NCBI GenBank assembly: GCA_018398815.1
Contig: CM031622.1
Location: forward strand, 23,946,697 to 24,010,696
Reading direction: 5' to 3'
Length of the DNA stretch: 64,000 bases
Source of the DNA: Conus ventricosus
Taxonomy: Eukaryota; Mollusca; Gastropoda; Neogastropoda; Conidae
The notes beneath the pieces were generated by a model that saw only the letters and a program-made list of their open reading frames with translations, made no database searches and was not told the DNA's origin. This document shows positions 45,518-55,473 of this stretch, one piece after another. Positions within the stretch are counted from its first letter, which is position 1. Each line of letters starts with the position of its first letter. The translations under genes were made by a program, and so were the position numbers.

Positions 45518-45562
<45 letters not shown>
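45472..45562. repeat. Inverted copy of 49-bp core plus (CA)n
   Basis: 45472-45520 is the exact reverse complement of 42847-42895, and the adjoining CA tract (45521-45560) mirrors the GT tract beside the other copy. Confidence 0.93.
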
Positions 45563-45563
<1 letters not shown>

Positions 45564-47515
45564 TTATAGATGCACATCTACACACACAACAAGACAGAAT
45601 CAAATGAAACAGACAAGGAGGAAGACACACACAACAAAAGACAAGCACAAAAAATTCATACAGACATACATTACAATGGGATAGAAAGAGAGAAGAAAAA
45701 TGTGGACTGAGGGACAGACACAGATGGACAGACACAGATGGACAATGGGGAAAAAAGGATATTCAGACATAAAAAACCAAAAACCAGCAACACAGATCAA
45801 AAGAAAAACAGAAAAGAACACATGTTCACCGACACTGTTCTCAGTTGTGTTTTCTCATATTGTTCTTGGCAAGTTCACAAGAGAGAATAAAAAAAAAACC
45901 CATGTCAACTTTCAGAAACACAAAATCCTTTTCCTTTTCCACACACAACCCATTTTTGCTCTCAAAAGCACAGCAGAGACTGGGAATTGATATACGTGAC
46001 TAGACGAAGAAAAAAAAAGAAAAAATCACACACACACACATACACATACACTTCAAACAGAGAAACCTAATTGTGCTGGTCCAATGCATCTGGCACTTTG
46101 TTATTGGTCTGGGCTGTCTGGCACATTCATGCACAGCTGATTTCTCTCATGCTGCAAGTGATAAAATGGGAGAGTATCTGATGGAAGATGGATGAGTGTT
46201 CATTCAATTTCGTAGCACTTGCTTCCCTTATACCAGGAAGTGAGGCAACTTCATCTTGTTTCAACTTTCTCTCTCCCCCTCTCTTTTTTTTTTTCTTTTG
46301 TGTGTGTGTGTGTTTCAGCACTTGGCGAGGATTGAAAAACATTCTGCATGCTTAGCAGTATTGTACAGCAAAAACTATAGGTACGTTTGTGTGCATTAAA
46401 ACAAAATAATGTGCAGCTTCTGTTTTGTTCGACATCAAATAATGCGCTCTAATGTTTTGTTTATTTCAGTGAGTTTGTTTTCAGTAAGTGGCTACTTTTA
46501 GCTCCTTGAAATATTTTTCAGGAGAACACTTTAACAAATGCTATAGAAATAAGCATTCATGATTAAAAAAAAAATATATATATATATATAAGGCAAAACA
46601 AAAGCTTACATCCAGTTCAGTCAAAATCACTGTGTTTATTGTTTACATAATGTGTACTTATATTTTGTAACATAAAAAAAAAGACCTCATATCACACAAC
46701 CTGAGGTGCAGCTGTCGTTCCCAGGTGACTTTGTTAGGTGAAGACATGAGCATTAAAAAAAAAGAACAAAAAAGATGCTTGACAGGACAAGACTGTGAAG
46801 TTACAGCTGACACAGCAAAAAGTGAACACAGACACCAAACAACAGGACTGGGAGAAATGACGATAAATGCTGTCCACTGGAGTCAGACAGGAGAAGGCAT
46901 GATTATACTACATCCACCTGCCATCTTGACGGTGTACTGTCACATTATTGCTGCATCATCTTGATCGTCTCGGCAGAATCCAACCACAAGTCCCACACAC
47001 AACAACATGGACAGTATGCTTTATGTTACATCACAACCACGAGTCTCACACACAGTAACATGGACAACACGCTTTACATTACTACATCATGCAGCAACAT
47101 AACCTCCATTGTTGTTCTTGTTGTTGTTGTTGTTGATGTCGTGTCCTGGCTAAAAGACTGCAGGGATCATCCGAACAGCCAAAGTACTTGAACACTATGG
47201 TACAAATGCATCAGCTGGGGATGAGAACATTACGTGTGTGTGACCGTTTTTGAATACCCCACCATGTGGGCAGCCACACTCCGACTTCGGGGATTTTGGA
47301 GACTGATAATGTTATGCTAGGAGCTTGTCACAACTGAAGACAATCCCCGCATAACTAAGCAGAGCATAACAAACATTTTGATGTAGCCTTGGTGTTCTAG
47401 CCTATGTCAATTGGCCTGACACAGCCTTAAGCCAAGGCGGAAAACCTCCGTCACTAACGAGTCATGTCACAAGACAGATGTACAATTTCTCACATTTTTC
47501 ACAACCTCAGTTCGT
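45563..47515. other. Unassigned, mostly non-repetitive sequence
   Basis: No gene is recognised. A two-copy local duplication of about 54 bp lies at 46981-47090 (ACATGGACA and ACAACCACGAGTC phrases). Other notes are a TA tract near 46575 and GTT repeats near 47115. Confidence 0.4.
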
Positions 47516-47519
47516 TTGC

Positions 47520-47592
47520 CCCCCCCCCCCCCCCTTTCCACCCCCCCCCCCTTCCCCCCCCCCCCCCCCCCCCCCCCCATCCTCCCCCTCCC
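47520..47592. repeat. Poly-C tracts
   Basis: Long C-homopolymers with a few T and A interruptions; the consensus length is unreliable. Confidence 0.9.
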
Positions 47593-47797
47593 CTTCATAC
47601 ACATTAATACCGCTTCTCATTTACTGTGGAAAAAAAGTTGGACACCCATACAAAATAGCTGGCAAATTCTTTGGTTTCAAGAGATTATTGTCATCCCACC
47701 TTTTCAATGTCAGCTTTTACTGCCATTCATTACTCTGCTCCGAGTAGTTGCTATCATTTCCCTTTATGCAGTTACAAAAGACCAACATCCTTTCGCT

Positions 47798-47955
47798 ACA
47801 TGTTTAACTCACTGCCGGGCACATTATGTTTCTGTATCAGTGCATGCTTAGCTCACTGCCAGTCACACATGTTTCTGTATCAATGCATGCTTTGCTCACT
47901 ATCTGTCACATTTAATTCTCTATCACTCCATATTTAGCTCATTATTGGTCACACA
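47798..47955. repeat. Short degenerate minisatellite, about 50-bp unit, 3-4 copies
   Basis: The phrases CTCACTGCCAGTCACA, TGTTTCTGTATCA and TGCATGCTTAGCTCACTG recur with substitutions. Confidence 0.75.
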
Positions 47956-49200
47956 CCGAATTTTGAATCAACAGAAACCATAAAAAAAGTTCACCTGCTT
48001 CTTTGCATTCAACCATGCAACAACCACACCCTAATAACTCACCCCCCCCCCCCCCCTTCTCAAACATTCCTTAACATGCTGAAAGATGCTCCTGTTCCAC
48101 ATCTGTTCCAAACAGTTCTATCATATGCCAGATCTGCACGTTTTCATGAATGCCCTCACATCCCCCCCTACCCCCCAAAAACAAGAGAAAAAAAAAAACC
48201 ACCTTCAACCCTAAAAAAAGAAAAAAAAAGATGGAAAAATCTTATCAAAAAACAACCGACCAATCCCCATGCCCCCCTCTTCCTCCCTCCCAGGCTACTT
48301 AAAAAAAAAAAACAAACAATAAACGCGAATGCTAGCATTAGCTCTTTACACATTGGTGGAGAGAGACACCAAGAAAATAGGTGTAGAGAACGGTGTTAAA
48401 CATTCCCCCCTGATGACCCAGTTCTTAGTGGCCAGTCACACCAACAGATTTCCGGAGACAAACAAGGCACTGGGTGCTGGAGAAGCTGTTGCACGCTGTC
48501 AACACAGCGGAAACTCAGAGCTGATCAAAATACACAAATTTCTCCCCTGTTCGAGTTTACTGTCAGACGAAAGGAACCACACCAAACACTCCATATTCAA
48601 TACTGAGTACAAAGTCCTGGGTAATCATAACTGTTAGTTTTTCTTATCGTGGCGATGACCTTTTGACCCAAACGGACTAAAGCCACCCAGCCTGCAATGG
48701 GAACTCCTCCATGCAGTGTGCGTGGAATTTCCTGCCTCTTCGCAGTCTCTCTCCGCCTGGTGAAGGCATGTGACATTGCATACAGTGTTGGAAAGAGTGC
48801 AGCGAATAAGGAAGTGCTGGAGAGGAGCACGTGTACACAAAACATTCCGAGGTCAGCTCTTAGGATTATTTAGAGGTACTTCTGACAAAGAAAAAAACCA
48901 ACCTGGTAACTGCTTGATATATATGCACTATGCAGAAATGCAAACAAATTGTGAGTGCCTTTGAGAAACATCACTGTGTGTTTATAGTTCATTTTTCTTT
49001 TTGCTTGGATGACATACTCGATCCATTTTTCAATATGTTTATGGTCACATTGACATTTTCAGTTCCTTTTTCCCTGTTTTGATGTTGTCTTACTAATAAA
49101 AAAAAAAAAAAAAAGAAACAAGACCATCCACTCTTACGTTTCGGTCATGTTCTGTCTGTCTATAATGTGCTGTAATATTAGCTAGAAGGTCTTTCAAAGT
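47956..49200. other. Unassigned sequence
   Basis: C- and A-homopolymers occur near 48040, 48190, 48230 and 48300. Frames at 48329-48637 (plus) and 48597-48845 (minus) are of ordinary composition but match nothing I know. Part of the segment could belong to the MCCC2 3' UTR, but there is no direct evidence. Confidence 0.35.
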
Positions 49201-49207
49201 ATACTGA

Positions 49208-49400
49208 CAAGTTCATGATTTGCCTTTCCTGTTGATATACGAGATAAGCTGTTATGCATGTAATGGAATCTGTAAAATAAATTCAAACAATGCCAAAAAT
49301 ATGCGCTAAAATTCATGATCTGCTTTTCTATTGACATAAAGCGATAGGCAGTTATGCATATAATTGAATCTGTAAAATAAATTCAAATAATGCAAAAAAA
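49208..49400. repeat. Tandem duplication of about 100 bp
   Basis: The segments 49213-49290 and 49310-49395 share TTCATGAT[T/C]TGC, CTGTTGATATA or CTATTGACATA, AGTTATGCAT and AATCTGTAAAATAAATTCAA. Confidence 0.8.
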
Positions 49401-49930
49401 AAATGTGCAGGCAACGGCTGTATTCATACGCATGACTCTGTCAATGAATCGTCTGACCTTCCAGAAATGAACATACTTCTGTTGTGTTTTTGTTTTTTCA
49501 CCTGATCCTACTGATAATGTCATATTTCTGTTTTTTTCGTAGTTTGAGAAGTTGTTTATTGTTCAGATTTCTTGTCCCTTTTTTTTTTGCATCAAAAAGG
49601 CAGAATCTTCTTCCAATGGTAATCTATAAGTTTAAAACTAAACAAACTTTTGAAAAACAGAAAAGTTGTCATCCCTGAGTTCATACCATAAATGTCTTCA
49701 GCTATTTGATGTAAAAGAGAAAGAACAGAGAAAACTGTCACACTGCCAGATGTATCTCTGACAAAACTTCATATCTTTATCTCACCATGCTGTTCCTATT
49801 CCTATCAGTAAACTGAACAGGAACTAAAGACAACAAAGAGATGGAGTAGTAAGCCATGAAGTTCACGTTTTCATCAACAGGTGACACAGCCAATGCAAGC
49901 TCATAATTGAAACAAATCTCAAAAAGCATT

Positions 49931-50260
49931 TGACATAACTCCGCCAAACAACATGGACAAACAAGTCACAAGACAAAACATGATGCGTTTCGACCCCTTA
50001 GGTCTTCTTCAGGTAAGATAAACAACACTCAGGACAACGAATATGAAGAACGCGCAATCACTTATCTTGTCAAATTCCATAAGCGCTTGCTGATTCACGT
50101 CCATCTTGTACTGAATTTGACGAGATAAGTGATAGCTCGGTTTTTTTATTTTCGTTGTCCCGAGAGTTGTTTATCTTGCCTGAAGAAGACCGAAGAGATT
50201 GAACTGCGTCATGTTTTGTCTTGTGACTCGTTTGTCCATGTTGCTTGGCAGCGTTATTTC
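49931..50260. mobile_element. Long foldback Penelope/hammerhead-like module 4
   Basis: Two arms of about 145 bp (49931-50076 and 50114-50260) are imperfect reverse complements around a loop of about 37 bp. Both arms contain the full module: the right reads CTTGCCTGAAGAAGACCGAA, then GAGATTGAACTGCGTCATG, and the left is its complement, with TTCGACCCCTTAGGTCTTC and TTCAGGTAAG. Beyond the right arm lies CTGCAGTTGCCTCACTCTGC, the mirror of the sequence left of module 2. Confidence 0.82.
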
Positions 50261-50264
50261 AAAC

Positions 50265-50794
50265 ACTTTTTAAGATTTGTTTAGATTTCCACCTGCAGTT
50301 GCCTCACTCTGCTACTAACTCAGAACTGAAAGGAAAGAAATGTTAAAAAAAAACCAGAGACAGCTGTAGTCCAGTTAACAGCAGCTGTCTGAACGAAGGA
50401 CAGAAGATGAATCCAGCATCAGAAACGCACCAACCAGCAAACTCTCCACATGGACTGACACATACATCAAGCTTCACGCGGAACTATAATTCTTGGCCAC
50501 CCAAGCGTGTCATTAGTTTGCTTTATGGTGGACAGGCAAAGGAGGCTCAAACAGTCAAACAGTTCATGATGAGGGCTTACAAAAGAACTAAAATACACAG
50601 CCATTCCGCCAATCGAATGTTCAGAAATCACTAATATGTTGACGTTTTCTGATCACATTCTGCATGATCTGGCAGTATGCTGAAAGCATGTGGAACATAC
50701 CTCAAAGTCTTATCATTATTAACACTGCTGTATCTCAGCTTTCCTGACACCAACAAACTTTACCACCAGTCAGCCATGGTGATGATGTACTGGT
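50265..50794. other. Unassigned sequence
   Basis: Apart from the module-4 flank, nothing is recognised. A frame at 50407-50634 has no known family. Confidence 0.35.
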
Positions 50795-50995
50795 CACCTA
50801 CCACCACCCACCATCTTGGTGTATATAGAATTAACCTCGTGGGTAATGGTCATCTATACCACTCCATCATGGTGTATAGAGAGTCAACCTGGTGGATAAT
50901 GGTCACTAACACCTCCCCCCTCCCCCAATCATTGTGCGTATAGAATTAACCTTGTGGGTAATAGTCACCTACACCACTCCATCACAAAACTCACA
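50795..50995. repeat. Short minisatellite, about 62-bp unit, 3 copies
   Basis: TATAGAATTAACCTCGTGGG, then TAATGGTCA and a CACCTACACCACTCCATCA phrase recur three times. It lies downstream of the MCCC2 stop codon, possibly in the 3' UTR. Confidence 0.85.
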
Positions 50996-51376
50996 GAATT
51001 CACCTAATATGAGACAGATCAAGACTTCAGCTTTAAAATGAAGCATCAAGCACCAATGAAGATCTACCCAGGTAATTCTCAGTCTAAAAATAAAACAAAA
51101 CAACAACAACAACAAAACTGAAAGAAAATTCCCACAAAGATTACAGGCCGATCCTGATTCATTCTTGATGCTTGGCCACAAAACGGAAGCTACAATGCTC
51201 TCTCTCTCTGCAACCAGCCGATCAATCACCACAAAACATGCCTCTTTCACCCATCCCAATCTGAGCATTATAACGATGGTACCAGTACCAGACACAGGAC
51301 GGGGGGTGGGGGGTGGGGTGGGGGGGTGGGGGGGCGGGTGGTCTCCTGATTACTACAGAAGACGTCCGAGGCCAGA

Positions 51377-51494
51377 TCACATCCTGAATACACCGAAGCG
51401 GGTCTCCTGCCGGGGGGCGTTCAGGGCCGCACTCAGACTGAGGCCCAGCACTGTGCGTGTGTCGATGGGGTCGATCACGCCGTCATCCCACAAC
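51377..51494 (-). CDS. MCCC2: MCCC2 terminal exon (LWDDGVIDP...FGVFRM stop)
   Basis: The last coding exon reads [20 protein letters not shown], then SAALNAP and [11 protein letters not shown] followed by TGA at 51379-51377. The WDDG.IDP.DTR.VLGLS.SAALNAP pattern and the F-G-x-F-R-M end are hallmarks of MCCC2. The acceptor is GCACGACAG. No clear polyadenylation signal sits close to the stop. The nearest AATAAA on this strand that is not inside a mobile element is near 49555, so the 3' UTR end is undetermined. Confidence 0.94.
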
Positions 51495-51892
51495 CTGTCG
51501 TGCACCAGGATACAGGAGTTGAAGGAGTTTTGTTTGTAAACTGCCAGCAGTCTAGGTCTTCAATTTAACGTCTCTACATATTATGTGATATTAGACAAAC
51601 ATAATCTATAAGAATAACATTAACAGCAAAAAATGGATAACTAACTATAAAACATCGAAGAATAACCGGTCATAACAAGGACATTACTAAAACACCACTT
51701 CCCATTTTACAAAACAGAAAAAATAGGACTTTGATGCAATGAAACAGCAATTTTACACATTAGTGATAAATCGGTTACAACTGTATCCAGGGAACAATTA
51801 GGTAGAGGTGGTAGATGAGGTTTTAACTGCTTGCAGTGGAAAAGTATGTGGGAATTTATCATTTCACCACAAAGGCATTCTAATGCTCACCA

Positions 51893-52537
51893 CCAGCAGT
51901 CTAATCTACTATGAAGTGTTCACAATTCATCAAGATACAAAAACAATTTAATCCACTTTGAAGTGTTCATAGTTCATCAGGATACAAAAACAATTCAATC
52001 CACTCTGAAGTGTTCACATTTCATCAAGATACGAAAAACAATTCAATCCACTTTGAAGTGTTCACAGTTCACCAAGATAAAAAAAAAAAAAGTTTAATCC
52101 ACTTTGAAGTGTTCACAATTCATCAAGAAACTAAATCAATCTAATCTACTTTGAAGTGTTCACAATTCATCAAGAAACTAAATCAATCTAATCTACTTTG
52201 AAGTGTTCACAATTCATCAAGAAACTAAATCAATCTAATCTACTTTGAAGTGTTCACAATTCATCAAGAAACTAAATCAATCTAATCTACTTTGAAGTGT
52301 TCACAATTCATCAAGAAACTAAATCAATCTAATCTACTTTGAAGTGTTCACAATTCATCAAGAAACTAAATCAATCTAATCTACTTTGAAGTGTTCACAA
52401 TTCATCAAGGAACTAAATCAATCTGATCTACTTTGAAGTGTTCACAATTCATCAAGGAATTAAATCAATCTAATCTACTTTGAAGTGTTCACAATTCATC
52501 AAGGAACTAAATCAATCTAATCTACTTTGAAGTGAGT
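51893..52537. repeat. Minisatellite, 47-bp unit, about 13 copies
   Basis: The unit CTACTTTGAAGTGTTCACAA, TTCATCAAGAAACTAAATCA and ATCTAAT is almost identical in the central copies (52130-52500) and more diverged at the left. It lies in the last intron of MCCC2. Confidence 0.95.
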
Positions 52538-52589
52538 TTCAAAGCGAGGTGACTGCAAGCAGATATTGAGAAAAAAAAATTCCATAGAG

Positions 52590-52690
52590 AAATTATAATT
52601 AATCGGCCAGACGAAAGGAACGAACACATTACAAGACAAAACACGGTGTGTTTTGGACCTCTTTGGTCTTCTTCAGGCAAGACCAAACTG
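52590..52690 (-). mobile_element. Penelope/hammerhead-like terminal module 5
   Basis: In minus orientation it reads CTTGCCTGAAGAAGACCAAA, then GAGGTCCAAAACACACCGTG and TTTTGTCTTGTAATGTG. The core GAAAC is changed to CAAAAC here. Its left flank (52545-52562) has the GAGGTGACTGCAAGC variant of the module-2 flank. It directly precedes a Penelope-type GIY-YIG reading. Confidence 0.72.
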
Positions 52691-52699
52691 ACAAATCAC

Positions 52700-53065
52700 T
52701 TTCATACGCAACGAAAGCCTCAATGACCTACCTGTGCGCTCAAAACTGACCAAAATGTCCACAACGTGGTCACCAGGTGCCTTCCCCTACTCAAAACATA
52801 ACTGCAAAATCTGCCCTCTCACCAAACCAGATACCATCCTACAAGGCCCCCAAAGGCTCATTCACAGTTTAGATGCACATTCTCCTCTCGGAGCCGCAAC
52901 ACTGTGTATGCTATCCACTGTCGGCTATGTGGTAAGCTCTATGCTGGTGAGACATCCCGCACACTTGAGACGCGCATCTCTGAACACCTGGCTGTCACCC
53001 ACCACCATCAGCTCAAACCAGTCGGTCCACATTTCTCACAAGAGAAGAAAATCTGTCAATAGAGA
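52700..53065 (+). pseudogene. Penelope-like element C-terminus: Cys motif and GIY-YIG endonuclease
   Basis: The frame around 52715-52860 reads NESLNDLPVRSKLTK, SPGAFPYSKHNCKICPLTKP, the linker with a CKICP motif seen in Penelope-like elements. After a frameshift near 52890 it continues as SRNTVYAIHCRLCGKLYAGE, TSRTLETRISEHLAVTHHHQ and LKPVGPHF. VYAI and LYAGET correspond to the GIY and YIG motifs (VYxI...YVGET) with the following Arg of the active site. The reverse transcriptase part is missing, so only the 3' end survives. It sits in the last MCCC2 intron, antisense to the gene. Confidence 0.85.
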
Positions 53066-53186
53066 GAAGCTCAACCAACAGGTTTCTTTCCTCTTAACAG
53101 ATTGTTTTCTAGCGTGGGGTGTAATATCCATATAGCTGAAACATCAACAAGAGACCTATATTTTGCCCTTCTGCATGGGCATGCAT

Positions 53187-53188
<2 letters not shown>

Positions 53189-53228
<40 letters not shown>

Positions 53229-53235
53229 TCACTCA

Positions 53236-53292
<57 letters not shown>

Positions 53293-53345
53293 ACATATAC
53301 ACAAACACACACATACCTCACACACACACACATACACACACACAG
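53189..53345. repeat. (CA)n microsatellite
   Basis: CA repeats with ACTC and ATAC interruptions over about 155 bp. Confidence 0.95.
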
Positions 53346-53408
53346 AGTTGAACCCCAACCCAATTGTCTACCCCCGCTCCCCCAGCTAGCTGAGCACTCC
53401 CCAGTCAC

Positions 53409-53493
53409 CTGGCACTGGAGAAGTAGGGGTGTCCCTCCTGTTCATACTTCATCATGACTGGGGTCTTCAGTGCTGTCTCCTCCTCCTCTGTCC

Positions 53494-53494
<1 letters not shown>
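53409..53494 (-). CDS. MCCC2: MCCC2 exon (WTEEEETALKTPVMMKYEQEG..YFSSA)
   Basis: This 86-bp exon is fully in frame: WTEEEETALKTPVMMKYEQE, then GHPYFSSA plus two bases of Arg. It matches the region just before the C-terminal WDDG motif of the beta chain. The acceptor is a (GT)n tract ending GTGTGCAG, so the neighbouring CA microsatellite at 53497-53532 supplies the pyrimidine-rich stretch of the splice site. The donor is CCAG then GTGACT. Length variation in that microsatellite could affect splicing; this is inference. Confidence 0.92.

Positions 53495-53496
<2 letters not shown>

Positions 53497-53532
<36 letters not shown>
53497..53532. repeat. (CA)n at an MCCC2 splice acceptor
   Basis: Eighteen CA dinucleotides abut the acceptor of the exon at 53494-53409. 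In transcript sense it is a (GU)n tract. Confidence 0.95.
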
Positions 53533-53534
<2 letters not shown>

Positions 53535-53616
53535 CTCTGTAGCTTAACAGCATTCCTCATCTCCTTCTTTCTCTTCAACAGTAATGTGATGGCCTATATG
53601 AAGATTTACATGCTCC

Positions 53617-54066
53617 CAGCCACCATGGCGAAGTGGTAAGCATTCCAGACTCCAGGCCTGGGAGGTTGTGAGTTTGAGTCCCTTCAGAGCCATGTAGGAT
53701 TTTTCTGCCTCAACTGGCTGCTCCCCAGAGTTGAGTTTGCTACGGGCTTGCTGGGAAGACTGGGACCACACAGTCAGTTTCATTCAGTAACGGATGTGTC
53801 TCTGAGAGTGTTACTCAAATTTCTGACCAGCACCACAGGTGCCTGTATGTCTCGGGCCTGGTTGATGCCGGGATATATTATGAAAGTAAGGGTACAGTTA
53901 CAGCTCTGTCATGCAGTTTTAGACCGGAATGGAAATCCTAACATCTTCATTAAAAAAAAAACTCTAAAAATTTTTGTGGCCTTCATGCCTGCTTTTCCCC
54001 TGGTGACTCAGTTTCGAGGTCCTCACACGTCTGTGGCCTTAGTTTGATTCCGTTAGGGTCACTGGG
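53617..54066 (+). mobile_element. SINE family B, 3'-truncated copy
   Basis: It begins CAGCCACCATGGCGAAGTGG and follows the full-length copies (AGTTTGAGTCCC in the B-box position, CTGGGAAGACTGGGACCACA, GGGATATATTATGAAAG, CACACGTCTGTGGCCTTAG) until GGGTCACTGGGG. There it stops abruptly against the reverse transcriptase fragment. About 400 bp of the 3' part are absent. Confidence 0.85.
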
Positions 54067-54640
54067 GACACCCATGATAATAGTCTTAGAATTTGAAAAT
54101 GCTCCATGTTGATTGATTGGATAGTTCTGCCGATAACTGCTTTTAGAAACGGGAAAAAAAAAAAGGGCCTCGTTTTCCTATTTCATGTACTTTGTACAAT
54201 TTAGAGTGCCATGCTGAATTGTAGGCTCTATGAACATCAAAAATGTTGCAAGGGTCGAGTGACGCTTGGCTAGAGCTTTTTTCACATGTGAGGATAAATG
54301 AACAATGTGGTCTGGGGACTCCTCTCCCTTTCCTAAAACCAGCCTGGAATAAAGGCAAGACTCCATTTCATTCAAGGAAAATATTCTATTTGTTTTTAAT
54401 GATTCTTTCAAAAAATTTTTCCCAAATGTGAGGTGTTAAAGAAATAGGTCGGAAAATAGAGGGATGAGTTTCAGGTTTTCCTTGTTTAAGGCTTGGGTTA
54501 ACAGTAACTTTTTCCCAAACTGTAGGGAGCATTCCAACATCCAACAACTTTGATAACAGGCCCTCAGGAAAAATGTTTAATGTGTTATAGGAAATAGGAT
54601 CTGAACCTGTGGATTCTTACCCGGCTTATACGATTAAGTG
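54060..54640 (-). pseudogene. Non-LTR reverse transcriptase fragment (jockey-like)
   Basis: On the minus strand the reading TFGKNF-FERIIKNK, then QAGFRKGRG, DHIVHLSSHVKKALAKRHST and FDVHRAYNSAWH gives the fingers and the first catalytic motif (D followed by AY.SAW). A further stretch to MGVP, the start of the GVPQG motif, ends exactly where the SINE begins. The frames shift several times. The rest of the polymerase is missing. Confidence 0.8.
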
Positions 54641-55020
54641 AGAAACAGAGTTCATGTATCGTTAAATTTGTGTAATTTTATATATATATTAATCTTTGCA
54701 AGTCATTACTATAACGGACTGAAGAAATTTTTAGCCTGCACTTGCTTTCCCCCATACTTAAATTTTGTTCAGCATTATTTTTATAAATATATTATATTAT
54801 ATATATTAAAATATATTATATATCATGAAGTGTTACTTTCTACGTTGGGTGCTTAAAGTTTTGGGATTTTATTCTCGAACTCCCTTTTTACAAATTTGCT
54901 CGCCTGAGACAAACACTCAGTTTGACTCATTGAAGCGAAAAATTCCGAATAACTGAGCCTTTTTGTTGTTAGTTCTATAGGTTTTATCATTAGCATGCAA
55001 ACCGGCTAAGGGAGAGAATG
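54641..55020. other. Unassigned A+T-rich intron sequence
   Basis: TA-rich stretches at 54680-54690 and 54785-54825; no gene is seen. Confidence 0.5.
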
Positions 55021-55140
55021 TACACACACACACACACCCCACACACACACCAACCATACTACCACACACCACACCCACACCCACACCCACACACAAACAC
55101 CACCCACCCCACCCCACACATCCCCCCCCCCCCCCCCTAC
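55021..55140. repeat. CA/CCACAC and poly-C tract
   Basis: Degenerate CA repeats end in a C-run at 55123-55138. The tract lies in the MCCC2 intron just past the donor of exon 55324-55214. Confidence 0.85.
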
Positions 55141-55213
55141 ATTTCAGTCAGGAACATCATCACCATGTGAGCCAGACGCAAACCCGGCCCAACCCCCACT
55201 GTCCTCAAATGAC

Positions 55214-55324
55214 CTCCTTCCCTCCCGGGCGCGCTGGCCCTTGGATCTGGGACAGGCGTTGGCCCGCCCCGCTCCCCGCCCATCACCGAGTGCGTGCGTT
55301 GGGCCCCAGTACAGGAACCTGGGG
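55214..55324 (-). CDS. MCCC2: MCCC2 exon (SPRFLY..PNAR.SVMGGE..SQIQ..RAREGKE)
   Basis: The exon begins after the acceptor GCTGACAG with the base that completes Ser, then reads PRFLYW, PNAR, SVMGGE, LSQIQ and RAREGKE in changing frames. That is the order expected for the beta chain between GRAYS and the next exon. The donor is AAGGAG followed by GTCATT. Several single-base gaps in G- and C-rich runs shift the frame at least three times. The 111-bp length is within a base or two of expectation. The exon lies 149 bp from the SINE at 55474. Confidence 0.85.
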
Positions 55325-55473
55325 CTGTCAGCACACACCACCCACACCACTGGATGGACCCATTCTGCATAGCATTTGACAGACCACCCATAAAATGCCT
55401 TGGGCATTTCCTTGAGAAAAAAAAAAAGAGCCAGTACAGTGTGTCCATTTCATAGCAGCATGAAAAATGCACT

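Noticed and set aside
48597..48845. Minus-strand 82-codon frame possibly belonging to a gene downstream of MCCC2
   Set aside because: No similarity to anything known and no supporting splice or promoter signals.
51893..52537. CRISPR-like array of 47-bp units
   Set aside because: No unique spacers between units; it is a simple tandem array in an intron.
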